Source: Hyphomicrobiales bacterium
Lineage (GTDB): Bacteria; Pseudomonadota; Alphaproteobacteria; Rhizobiales; Xanthobacteraceae
Assembly (NCBI GenBank): GCA_016210825.1
Contig: JACQTM010000283.1
Span: 1 to 29,352 of the forward strand
Direction: 5' to 3'
Length of the DNA: 29,352 bases
Both the position numbers and the translations under genes were made by a program. Below the pieces are notes generated by a model. It made no database searches and had not been told where the DNA came from. It was given only the letters and a program-made list of their open reading frames with translations. Of this stretch, positions 16,727 to 24,291 are shown one piece after another; positions within the stretch are counted from its first letter, which is position 1; the number at the start of each line of letters is the position of its first letter.

Positions 16727-17194
16727 ATGGCCATTGAACACGACATTGCTTTTCTCGAAAGCCTGCCAACATTCCGTTTGCTCGGTAGGCCGGCACTTCG
16801 CACTCTGAGTATCGGCGCGGAAAACATTTATGTGCATACCGGAGAAACGCTCTTTCGCAAAGGCGAAGCAGCCGATGGGGCTTTTGTGATTCAGGAAGGT
16901 TCGTTTCGCGTAAATGCCGACCCCACTAACACTGCGAAGGATGAGGTTGTTGGTCCTGGTACGCTGTTCGGCGAGTTTGCGTTACTCACCGATTCGGTAC
17001 GGCCATTTACAGTAACTGCACGCGAACCCTCCAATGTCATCCGTATCTCGCGTAATTCGTTCCTGCGAATGCTTGAGACATATCCGGATGCGGCTCGACG
17101 TTTACGCGAGATGATAGCTAAGCGTGCTGACCAATCGGCGCGTGAAATGACCAATGCGCGAGCCAAGCTTGATCCGTCGAATCGGTTGGCTTGA
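16727..17194 (+). CDS. cyclic-nucleotide-binding domain protein
   Basis: The 155-residue protein consists of little more than one Crp/PKA-type beta-roll: GETLFRKGEAADGAFVIQEGSFRV, then the phosphate-binding cassette FGEFALLTDSVRPFTVTA with the glutamate and arginine expected for cNMP contact. A C-terminal helix rich in charged residues follows (RRLREMIAKRADQSAREM). There is no DNA-binding helix-turn-helix and no membrane segment, so it is not a Crp-type regulator. It is 12 bp behind the CenR-like gene and very likely co-transcribed. The same pairing is, as I recall, known for Brucella OtpR. Role unknown; a modulator of the regulator or of an envelope process is an inference. It converges with xth, 10 bp apart. 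Confidence 0.9.
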   Translation: MAIEHDIAFLESLPTFRLLGRPALRTLSIGAENIYVHTGETLFRKGEAADGAFVIQEGSFRVNADPTNTAKDEVVGPGTLFGEFALLTDSVRPFTVTAREPSNVIRISRNSFLRMLETYPDAARRLREMIAKRADQSAREMTNARAKLDPSNRLA

Positions 17195-17204
17195 ATTTTA
17201 TCCG

Positions 17205-18023
17205 TTATTGAACGTCGAGCACTGTGGTTACCGGCGCATGGTCGGATGGTCGTTTCCACCCACGCGCCTCTTTCGATACCTTAATTCTTGCAACCCGGTC
17301 GGCGAGCGCCGGTGAGACCCAGATATGGTCCAAGCGCCGCCCTTTGTCGGCCGTCGCCCAATCTGGCGACCGGTAACTCCACCACGTAAAGAGTTTTGTC
17401 GGCTCGGGAACGAAAGTTCGTAAAGTATCAATCCAGGATGCGCGCGTCTGTGCCGCGATGAGCTTATCGCATTCGATCGGCGTATGTGAAACCACATCAA
17501 GTAACTGCTTGTGGTTCCATACGTCGTGCTCGAGTGGAGCCACGTTGAGATCGCCGAGCAAGATTGCACGTTCGTGCCGTCCCGGTATGAGTTCTAGGCA
17601 TTCCCGCATTTCGTCGAGGAAAGCGAGTTTGTGGGAGAATTTCTCGTTCGTGCTCGGATCAGGAACATCGCCGCCGGCGGGAACGTAAAGATTATGTAGT
17701 GTTATCGGATCACGTAAGCCCGCCCGCTCGCCAAGCTTAACGGAGATATGTCGGCTATCGGACTTGCCGCAAAAAACGCGAATTGAAATGAAGTCGAAAG
17801 GGAGCCGTGAAAGGACGCCCACACCGTGATAGCCCTTTTGTCCGTTAAGCGCCGTGTGTTCATAGCCGAGCCGCTTGAAGCGCTTGTGCGGAAACTTGTC
17901 GTCCGGACACTTTGTTTCTTGCAGGCAAAGGATGTCGGGCCGCGTGGTCTTGATGAATCTGGCGACGAGGTCGATGCGAAATCGCACCGAATTGACATTC
18001 CAAGTCGATATTTTCAGTTGCAT
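17205..18023 (-). CDS. xth: exodeoxyribonuclease III (AP endonuclease)
   Basis: Exonuclease III cleaves DNA at abasic sites and removes 3'-blocking groups. The 272 residues contain the metal and catalytic residues in order: STWNVNSVR (N9), LQETK (E36), LYVPAGGD (Y113), LLGDLNVAP (D158, N160), DKGRRLDHIWVS, and the terminal SDHAPV (D261, H262). Length is normal. The ATG at 18023 is the only sensible start because the motif ISTWNVNS begins at residue 5. It reads toward the cyclic-nucleotide-binding gene, with 10 bp between the two stops. Confidence 0.97.
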   Translation of the reverse strand: MQLKISTWNVNSVRFRIDLVARFIKTTRPDILCLQETKCPDDKFPHKRFKRLGYEHTALNGQKGYHGVGVLSRLPFDFISIRVFCGKSDSRHISVKLGERAGLRDPITLHNLYVPAGGDVPDPSTNEKFSHKLAFLDEMRECLELIPGRHERAILLGDLNVAPLEHDVWNHKQLLDVVSHTPIECDKLIAAQTRASWIDTLRTFVPEPTKLFTWWSYRSPDWATADKGRRLDHIWVSPALADRVARIKVSKEARGWKRPSDHAPVTTVLDVQ

Positions 18024-18199
18024 GCGTCTCTACTTATACAACAGATTAGGGTTGTCACCTCAAATCGTTATCCACCAAATGCGCCGTAATATCGGCGTCT
18101 TTCCGGAAGATCCGAAATGCAATGCACGCGATCGGGCTATCATTAAGATATTTCAACCGTAAATTTTTCGTGGGATCAGGCTGCCAGTGATCACATCGC

Positions 18200-19015
18200 T
18201 CATTGCAGGACGCGCTCATAATTGATTTTGAATAAGCCTGGATCTGGCTTCTTGGTATTGTCGAGATTGTAAATGGCAACCGTGGTATCGAAACCCTGCG
18301 GATCCGTCACTGTCCATTGGCGAAGCGTCAAATCGTTGGCGGCGAACATTAGCATCAAGCGATGCGTCCCGCCGATCGTTTGCTTTTCCTCAATCACCAC
18401 CGTAGCAAATACATCGTCCGAATAGACCGCGGTGACATTTGTGTCTTTCAAAAGGTCAACTTGGTCGGCAAGAAGGAAACGTAACGGCGTTTGTGACAAT
18501 GGATATAGATCCTGGGTTGCGAGCTTGCGGTCGCGCACCACGACGGATTGTCCATCGGCAATTAATTCGATCGGACTTGGGGGATTATATTCAAAACGTA
18601 CGCGACCAGGTTTCTGTAAATAGAGCTGGCCTTCGGTTCGGCTGCCATCAGGGCCAACCTGAACGAATTCGCCGACGAGTGTGCGGATACTCGATAGATA
18701 ATTGCTAACCCGATCGGCTAATGCTCGTTGGTTTGGGTCAAAGGCCGTCGTGGTCTTTGCTTCTCCGGGCTTGCCGATGCTCGCCGGCGGGCGACCGATC
18801 GGCGCCGGCGCCGCGGGGCTTGCAATCGTGGTAACATTGCTGGTCGAAGGCGCCACTTGGGCGACGGAACCTGTCGCTGCAGGTGTTTGAGAAATCACCC
18901 CAGTCTTGGGCAAAGGAGCTGGCACTGGCACTGGGACCGTCTGAGCGAGAGACGCTGTTGTGACGATAGATCCGGCAATCATTACGCCGAGAATAGTAGC
19001 TTGACCCTTCGTCAT
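18200..19015 (-). CDS. lolA: outer-membrane lipoprotein carrier protein LolA
   Basis: LolA ferries lipoproteins across the periplasm from LolCDE to the outer membrane. The 271-residue product has an N-terminal signal sequence (ATILGVMIAGSIVTTASLAQT) and a low-complexity proline/alanine-rich stretch up to about residue 85. The LolA fold follows: VSNYLSSIRTLVGEFVQVGPDGSRTEGQLYLQKPGRVRFEYNPPSP, ELIADGQSVVVRDRKLATQDLYPLSQTPLRFLL, and the end LRQWTVTDPQGFDTTVAIYNL. GGAG lies about seven bases upstream of the ATG at 19015. The ftsK-lolA-xth order is common in Rhizobiales. The long linker after the signal peptide is longer than in enterobacterial LolA. Confidence 0.94.
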   Translation of the reverse strand: MTKGQATILGVMIAGSIVTTASLAQTVPVPVPAPLPKTGVISQTPAATGSVAQVAPSTSNVTTIASPAAPAPIGRPPASIGKPGEAKTTTAFDPNQRALADRVSNYLSSIRTLVGEFVQVGPDGSRTEGQLYLQKPGRVRFEYNPPSPIELIADGQSVVVRDRKLATQDLYPLSQTPLRFLLADQVDLLKDTNVTAVYSDDVFATVVIEEKQTIGGTHRLMLMFAANDLTLRQWTVTDPQGFDTTVAIYNLDNTKKPDPGLFKINYERVLQ

Positions 19016-19150
19016 ATCTTGCTCCGTTCAAAGCGCGCGCTTGCGCGCCCCCAAGAACTCTTTTTTCGCTACCCGCACGCTATGGCGATTTCACGGCTCG
19101 CGCCGCCTTTGCTGCCGAATTAGGCTCGATTGCAATGATTCTCAAGAGTG

Positions 19151-21547
19151 TTATTCGCCTTCGCCGCCCACCAGGATTTCACGTTTTCCGGCATGATTCG
19201 GCTGACCGACGACGCCCTCTTCCTCCATCCGCTCCATGATCGTAGCGGCGCGGTTATATCCGATCTGAAGCCGTCGCTGGATATAGCTCGTTGACGCCTT
19301 ACGATCACGCAAGACGATCTGGACCGCCTGAGAGTAAAGATCGTTAGCCTCACCGCCGACCATCCCTGTCGAATCGAACACAGCGCCATCCTCTTCTTGC
19401 TCGGCGGTGACGGCTTCAAGATATTGCGGCACGCCTTGCGCCTTGAGGTGGTGAACGACCTTTTCGACTTCCTCGTCGGAGACAAAGGGACCATGGATGC
19501 GGATGATACGGCCCCCGCCAGCCATGTAGAGCATGTCGCCTTGTCCAAGCAGTTGTTCGGCGCCTTGCTCGCCGAGGATAGTTCGGCTGTCAATCTTGGA
19601 GGTTACCTGGAAAGAAATGCGCGTCGGAAAATTCGCTTTGATAGTGCCGGTAATGACGTCTACCGACGGTCGTTGCGTTGCAAGAACCACGTGGATGCCG
19701 GCAGCACGCGCCATCTGTGCAAGCCGCTGGATCGCAGCTTCGATATCCTTGCCGGCGACCATCATCAGATCCGCCATCTCATCAACGATCACGACGAGAT
19801 AGGGTAGGGGATCGAGATCGAGTTTTTCCTTCTCGTAGATCGCCTCGCCGCTCTCCTTGTCGTAACCAGTGTGTACGGTACGTGACAGCGACTCGCCCTT
19901 CGATTTCGCCTCGGCCAGTCTGGCATTGTAACCGTCAATGTTGCGCACGCCGAGCTTCGACATCATTTTGTAACGCTCTTCCATTTCGCGTACCGCCCAT
20001 TTGAGCGCGACGATGGCTTTCTTTGGATCGGTGACGACTGGCGTCAATAAATGCGGAATGCCGTCATAGACTGATAATTCCAGCATCTTCGGGTCGACCA
20101 TGATGAGGCGACATTGCTCTGGCTTGAGTCGGTAGACGAGACTCAGGATCATGGTATTGATCGCGACCGACTTACCCGAACCGGTGGTCCCGGCGATCAG
20201 GAGATGCGGCATGCGCGTTAGATCAACGACCACAGGTTCGCCGCCGATCGTTTTTCCGAGGCAAAGCGGAAGTTTCGCGGAAGTTTCGTTGTAGGTCTCG
20301 TAAGCAAGCATCTCACGCAGGTAAACTTTCTCGCGCTTCTCATTTGGTAGTTCGATGCCGATTGCATTGCGGCCGGGAACGACCGCGACACGCGCCGATA
20401 CGGCGCTCATGGAACGCGCAATATCGTCGGCAAGGCCGATCACGCGTGACGATTTGATGCCGGGTGCGGGTTCGAGTTCATAGAGTGTGACGACTGGGCC
20501 CGGCCGTGCATTGATAATATCGCCTTTAACGCCGAAGTCCTCGAGTACACTTTCCAGCGCTTCCGCATTCTCCTCTATTTCTTCGTTGTCTGGCGTGGTG
20601 CGATCAATGGCACGCGGCACGGCGAGAAACGAAAGCGACGGCAAGATATATCCTCCGGATCGGCGGGAGAATGGACGCGGAGCTGTACGGCGTGTCGTAC
20701 GGCGCTTAGGTTCTACCTCGTTATCGAATTCCTCTTCGGCCGCCATTTCTGCGGATTGGGATCTTGCGAAACCTGGAGCTAAACGCAATGCGGCACGTCC
20801 ATCACTTGCGAATTTCGCGCTTCGCTTTTTGGGGCGCGCCAGTAATCGGTCAAGCCGCGATTTCAGACTTAATAGCGAATGAAATAGCCAGCCAATTGAG
20901 ATTGAGGTTTTTTCTTCCTCGGCGACAAAAGCTTCGGCTTCACGATGGATATCGTCGGCAAACGAAGCGCGGGACTGCAGGAATAAGCCAATCGACACCC
21001 CAATCGATATAAGCGCAAGCGCACCGGCCCCGATTGCCAATGACGCTCGTGTTAACCACGAAGGCGCACCCCCTGTCAGCGCGAAAGGTAGACGCATCAT
21101 CGCATCGCCAACCACGCCGCCCAGTCCAGTTGGAAGCGGCCAAGTTTCACTGCGCGGCACGCAGGACGCAAAGGCCGCGGCGAACGAGGTGGCCGCAAGC
21201 CAAAACACGATGCGCAAAATCTCGCGATCAAGTGGTCGGTGCGTCACGAGCCGCCAACCCCAGACCGCGACCGGCAGGGTGAGGACAATTGCCGACAAGC
21301 CGAGCAATTGCATTAGTAGGTCCGCAGCGATTGCGCCCGGATAACCGAGTAGGTTATGCACCGGCGCATCGGTGGCGTGGCTTAGGCTCGGATCGCGCAC
21401 CGACCAGGTGGTCAGGGCCAGCACCGTTGCCAGCGCCAGCGTCATCAACATGAGGCCGCTCAATTCGCCAAGACGTCGCCAGATCGCCGCGCGCAAATCT
21501 TCGGTGAATAATGCCGAATTATCGAGGCCGCGGTCGATGGATGACAT
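19151..21547 (-). CDS. ftsK: DNA translocase FtsK
   Basis: FtsK couples division to chromosome dimer resolution by pumping DNA at the septum. The ATG at 21547 (AGG a few bases upstream) gives 798 residues. Four membrane segments lie within about residues 30-190, followed by a short charged linker (about 200-325), much shorter than in E. coli. The motor domain has Walker A GTTGSGKS (453-460) and Walker B VVIVDEMADLMM, then LATQRPSVDVITGTIKANFPTRISF. The C-terminal gamma winged helix (DLYSQAVQIVLRDRKASTSYIQRRLQIGYNRAATIMERMEEEG) reads KOPS sites. The gene follows the aminotransferase by 11 bp, so the two are probably co-transcribed; lolA is 135 bp downstream. Confidence 0.97.
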   Translation of the reverse strand: MSSIDRGLDNSALFTEDLRAAIWRRLGELSGLMLMTLALATVLALTTWSVRDPSLSHATDAPVHNLLGYPGAIAADLLMQLLGLSAIVLTLPVAVWGWRLVTHRPLDREILRIVFWLAATSFAAAFASCVPRSETWPLPTGLGGVVGDAMMRLPFALTGGAPSWLTRASLAIGAGALALISIGVSIGLFLQSRASFADDIHREAEAFVAEEEKTSISIGWLFHSLLSLKSRLDRLLARPKKRSAKFASDGRAALRLAPGFARSQSAEMAAEEEFDNEVEPKRRTTRRTAPRPFSRRSGGYILPSLSFLAVPRAIDRTTPDNEEIEENAEALESVLEDFGVKGDIINARPGPVVTLYELEPAPGIKSSRVIGLADDIARSMSAVSARVAVVPGRNAIGIELPNEKREKVYLREMLAYETYNETSAKLPLCLGKTIGGEPVVVDLTRMPHLLIAGTTGSGKSVAINTMILSLVYRLKPEQCRLIMVDPKMLELSVYDGIPHLLTPVVTDPKKAIVALKWAVREMEERYKMMSKLGVRNIDGYNARLAEAKSKGESLSRTVHTGYDKESGEAIYEKEKLDLDPLPYLVVIVDEMADLMMVAGKDIEAAIQRLAQMARAAGIHVVLATQRPSVDVITGTIKANFPTRISFQVTSKIDSRTILGEQGAEQLLGQGDMLYMAGGGRIIRIHGPFVSDEEVEKVVHHLKAQGVPQYLEAVTAEQEEDGAVFDSTGMVGGEANDLYSQAVQIVLRDRKASTSYIQRRLQIGYNRAATIMERMEEEGVVGQPNHAGKREILVGGEGE

Positions 21548-21558
21548 GGCGCGCCTGC

Positions 21559-22776
21559 TCAACCGAGAACCGCGACGAGGCGATGCAGTGCCTCAGAGGT
21601 TATGGTTTTGTCGTGAACAAGCGCGATGCGAATGTAGTCCCTGCCCTGGTTGCTTCCGTCTGCCTGAGCGCGAGCAATATATTGACCAGGCAAGACGCGA
21701 AGACCCTCCTCGCGCCATAGTCTTACAGTCGCCGCTTCACCTCCACCTTTCGAGGAGACATCGAGCCAAAGGAAGAATCCACCTGCTGGCCGGTGATAGC
21801 CGTAGCGGCTACCAATGATTTGATCGGCGAGATCGAATTTCGCATTGTAAAGAGCGCGATTTTCCACGACATGCTTCTCGTCCGCATAGGCAGCGATGGC
21901 GACCTCCTGAGCCGGTATTGGCACTTGTGGCGCAGCAATCGCTCGTAGGTCAAAGTACGCGGCAAGAAATTTCTTATCACCCGCGACAAAACCTACGCGC
22001 AACCCCGGAAGATTGGAGCGCTTCGACAGCGAATGGAAAACGGCGACATTCTGGAAGTCGGCAGCCGCTGCGGTGAGCATTCCGGGCGGAGCAGTGCGCG
22101 TATAAAGCTCGCAATAACATTCGTCGCCCAATAGCATGAAGTTAAACCGGCGTGCGAGCGCGACGAGACGTACGAGATAGGCCGCATCAGCCACCGCGCC
22201 TTGCGGATTTGTTGGTGAAGCAAAATAGAAGGCAACGGTTCGCGCAAGCAGTGCGTCGTCGAGTGCATCGAGATCGGGCAGGAAACCCGTGGCTGCGGTG
22301 GTGGAGAGATAGACTGGCTCGCAATCCGCGGCCACCGCGCCCGCCGCGTAAACCGCGTAGAACGGATTGGGGATCAGTATTGCGGGACGACCGGATTTCG
22401 GACCGATATAGCGTTTTGCCGCAATTGCTGCGAGGAACAAACCCTCCCGTGTTCCGGCAAGTACCAAGATCTCATGTTCCGGATCAATCGGGCGCGGTAA
22501 ATCAAAGCGGCGATCGAGCCAGGTGGCAGCGGCGCGGCGAAAGCCGTCGGTGCCCTTGTTCCCGGGATAGCGGCCGAATTTAAAAAGATGCGCGTTGAGA
22601 ACCGGGCCGACGAAATCGGGAATTGGATGCTGCGGCTCACCAACCGCGAGATTGATCGGCGGCTTGGCTGGCTCAATTCCGGCGAGCAACTCGCTCAGGC
22701 GCACGAATGGTGAGCGCGCCTCGGCGGCCCGAGCGGTCGAGGGTGGGGACACTCGGTCGGCGGCGATCATGAACAT
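21559..22776 (-). CDS. class I/II PLP-dependent aminotransferase (possible N-succinyldiaminopimelate aminotransferase)
   Basis: The 405 residues are a fold-type I aminotransferase: NLAVGEPQHPIPDFV, YPGNKGTDGFRRA, ASPTNPQGAV (N190), LLGDECYCELY (D218), PLP lysine K252 in HSLSKRSNLPGLRVGFVAGD, and the substrate-arginine region DYIRIALVHD. Proteins of this kind upstream of ftsK in Rhizobiales are usually annotated as N-succinyldiaminopimelate aminotransferases (DapC, lysine and peptidoglycan precursor pathway); that specificity is inference. Starts at 22776 and 22770 (both ATG) are about equal. ftsK follows after 11 bp. Confidence 0.9.
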   Translation of the reverse strand: MFMIAADRVSPPSTARAAEARSPFVRLSELLAGIEPAKPPINLAVGEPQHPIPDFVGPVLNAHLFKFGRYPGNKGTDGFRRAAATWLDRRFDLPRPIDPEHEILVLAGTREGLFLAAIAAKRYIGPKSGRPAILIPNPFYAVYAAGAVAADCEPVYLSTTAATGFLPDLDALDDALLARTVAFYFASPTNPQGAVADAAYLVRLVALARRFNFMLLGDECYCELYTRTAPPGMLTAAAADFQNVAVFHSLSKRSNLPGLRVGFVAGDKKFLAAYFDLRAIAAPQVPIPAQEVAIAAYADEKHVVENRALYNAKFDLADQIIGSRYGYHRPAGGFFLWLDVSSKGGGEAATVRLWREEGLRVLPGQYIARAQADGSNQGRDYIRIALVHDKTITSEALHRLVAVLG

Positions 22777-22883
22777 CTACAAATGCGGCGTTAGCGCCTA
22801 CCCGATGACGGCTTCGCCACCATAACGGCCGCGAGGTTAAGACCTGATTAACCATCGTCCTCAAGCGGTGTCTTCGTTGAGCC

Positions 22884-22911
22884 AAAAAAGAAGCCCCGTA
22901 AAACGGGGCTT
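22884..22911 (-). terminator. Rho-independent terminator of the porin gene
   Basis: On the minus strand AAGCCCCG (from 22911) pairs with CGGGGCTT (to 22891) around a five-base loop, and the stem runs straight into six T residues (22889-22884). It lies 30 bp beyond the porin stop codon. This is the clearest intrinsic terminator in the window and separates the porin from the aminotransferase-ftsK transcript. Confidence 0.93.
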
Positions 22912-22940
22912 CAAAGTTGGAAAAGGGTCAGTTGCAGATA

Positions 22941-23984
22941 TTATTTCAGGCTGTCTAGGGTCATATCCGCCGAAAACTTGGCGATGAAGGCCGAGCCGCA
23001 CCAATTCGTGCCCAATCCGGTGGGATTGATCGAAGTGACATTGGTTGTGCCACTTGCAGTCTGGCTGCTGGTGAAAGCGTTGCAATCACCCTTGGATAGG
23101 TCAGTGTCGGAATAGCGCAGATCGAGCGTGAAGACCTTCCAGGTCCAGCCGATGCCAATGTTCCATGTATTGTAATCGGCATAGGGGATGCCATTCGCAA
23201 ACACACCACTCGTGGTCCCGCCGCTAGCAATCGGAAGGCCGGCTACAATGCCGTAAAATGAGTCACTCGTTCCAAGCCATTGCCGACCAAACTCGCCAGA
23301 CACATAGAACCCGACGCCATTCGGCAATGCATTGCTCGGAGCGATCCATTTGATCGTGCCTGACAGATACTCGCCATCAGCCCCGGAATTCAGGAACGAC
23401 GGAGAATAATAGAAGTTCGCGCCGAACACCCACATATCGCTGAATGCATATGTGGCCTTGGCGTAGACCTCGTAGAAACTGAGATCCTTCTTGATGACGT
23501 TGCCGCCGAACCCATTGAACGTTGACGGGATAACACCAAGGACACCGCCGCTGTTGAATAAGCAATCAGCACCAAACGCAAGGCCATTATAACACTTGCC
23601 GCCGGGGTAATAGTAATACCAAGCGCCGAAATCGAGAGCGAGCTTGCCGAAGGTCGGACGTACGCCGCCATAGAAGTCGATCTCGGCCGCAGCATTATTC
23701 GGGAAGCTGATGCTCTCGCCGGCAATGCCGACGTAAAATTGTAAATCTTTCGACGCGTTGTAACGCGGCTCAAAATATCCGGCGACGGAACCCTTGTGGT
23801 TCGATTGGGTGATGCCGCGGAAGACGTAGTCATTCATGATCGCGACGCCCCATGCGAGATCATAGGGACTGACGGCGGCTGGCGCCGGCGGCCCTTTGGT
23901 CACCATCTTGCCAAGATCAGCCGCAGCTGCCGGAGTGGTTATGGCGCTGACTGCCACGACCGCCGGCAAGAGAAACTTCTTCAT
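22941..23984 (-). CDS. TorF-family putative porin (TIGR02001-like outer-membrane protein)
   Basis: The ATG at 23984, with GGAG four bases upstream, gives 347 residues. A signal peptide (MKKFLLPAVVAVSAITTPAAA) is followed by a linker and then beta-strand-rich sequence: DLAWGVAIMNDYVFRGITQS, YFEPRYN, LQFYVGIAGESISFPNNAAAEIDFYGGVRP, LDFGAWYYYYPGG. The pattern fits a small outer-membrane beta-barrel of the family whose members begin with nDY.fRG.sqs. Two cysteine pairs are possible (in KCYNG/DCLFN and GDCNA/NWCGS). The substrate is not predictable. Codons are enriched in aromatic and glycine residues as in other barrels. It is flanked by its own terminator and by 307 bp of upstream non-coding sequence. 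Confidence 0.85.
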   Translation of the reverse strand: MKKFLLPAVVAVSAITTPAAAADLGKMVTKGPPAPAAVSPYDLAWGVAIMNDYVFRGITQSNHKGSVAGYFEPRYNASKDLQFYVGIAGESISFPNNAAAEIDFYGGVRPTFGKLALDFGAWYYYYPGGKCYNGLAFGADCLFNSGGVLGVIPSTFNGFGGNVIKKDLSFYEVYAKATYAFSDMWVFGANFYYSPSFLNSGADGEYLSGTIKWIAPSNALPNGVGFYVSGEFGRQWLGTSDSFYGIVAGLPIASGGTTSGVFANGIPYADYNTWNIGIGWTWKVFTLDLRYSDTDLSKGDCNAFTSSQTASGTTNVTSINPTGLGTNWCGSAFIAKFSADMTLDSLK

Positions 23985-24180
23985 GCTCCAACCCCTTCCT
24001 GTCATTTATTGTGGCTTGATTTTCGTCAGGCCCGGCAGGATCGCCCCGAGATCCGTCAGCCACTTTCCATTGTCATCGATGCATTAACCGGCGGTTTGAC
24101 GTGCTCCATCAAGGCAAAAGGTTCGGCAAATGCCGCCTTTTTGGGCGAATCCACGACTTTCCAACTCAATTCCTTTGGCT

Positions 24181-24198
24181 GTGTCATTCGAGTGACAC
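24181..24198. promoter_or_regulatory. near-palindrome, possible operator for the porin gene
   Basis: GTGTCATTCGAGTGACAC is symmetric at 16 of 18 positions. It lies about 200 bp upstream of the porin start and 20 bp from the amtB1 terminator-like hairpin. The length and symmetry fit a dimeric regulator's site, but no known regulator motif is matched. Confidence 0.3.
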
Positions 24199-24219
24199 TG
24201 ATGTCCACCGCAAATGGAA

Positions 24220-24246
24220 GGAGGCCCCGGATGAACCGGGGCCTCC
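24220..24246 (-). terminator. strong hairpin after amtB1, probable terminator
   Basis: GGAGGCCCCGG (24220-24230) pairs perfectly with CCGGGGCCTCC (24236-24246) around a five-base loop, 45 bp past the amtB1 stop. The T-run after the stem on the minus strand is weak (TTCCATTTG), so termination could depend on other factors, or the hairpin may protect the transcript end. Confidence 0.6.
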
Positions 24247-24291
24247 TACGGCGGGGGCGCTGCCGGGTGTATTCGCCCCAACCGTTTTCGA

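Larger units (their letters stand above)
23985..24291. other. 307-bp intergenic region between amtB1 end and porin start
   Basis: No convincing gene is seen here; short open frames are uncharacterised and lack family features. It contains an 11-bp hairpin just past the amtB1 stop (24220-24246), a near-palindrome GTGTCA-N6-TGACAC at 24181-24198, and the presumed porin promoter. A -10-like CAATAAAT lies roughly 20 bp before the porin Shine-Dalgarno, without an obvious -35 partner. No sigma-54 motif was found. Confidence 0.5.

Noticed and set aside
21548..21562. TTG at 21562 as the start of ftsK
   Set aside because: It would overlap the end of the aminotransferase gene; the ATG at 21547 has AGG upstream and fits the family better.
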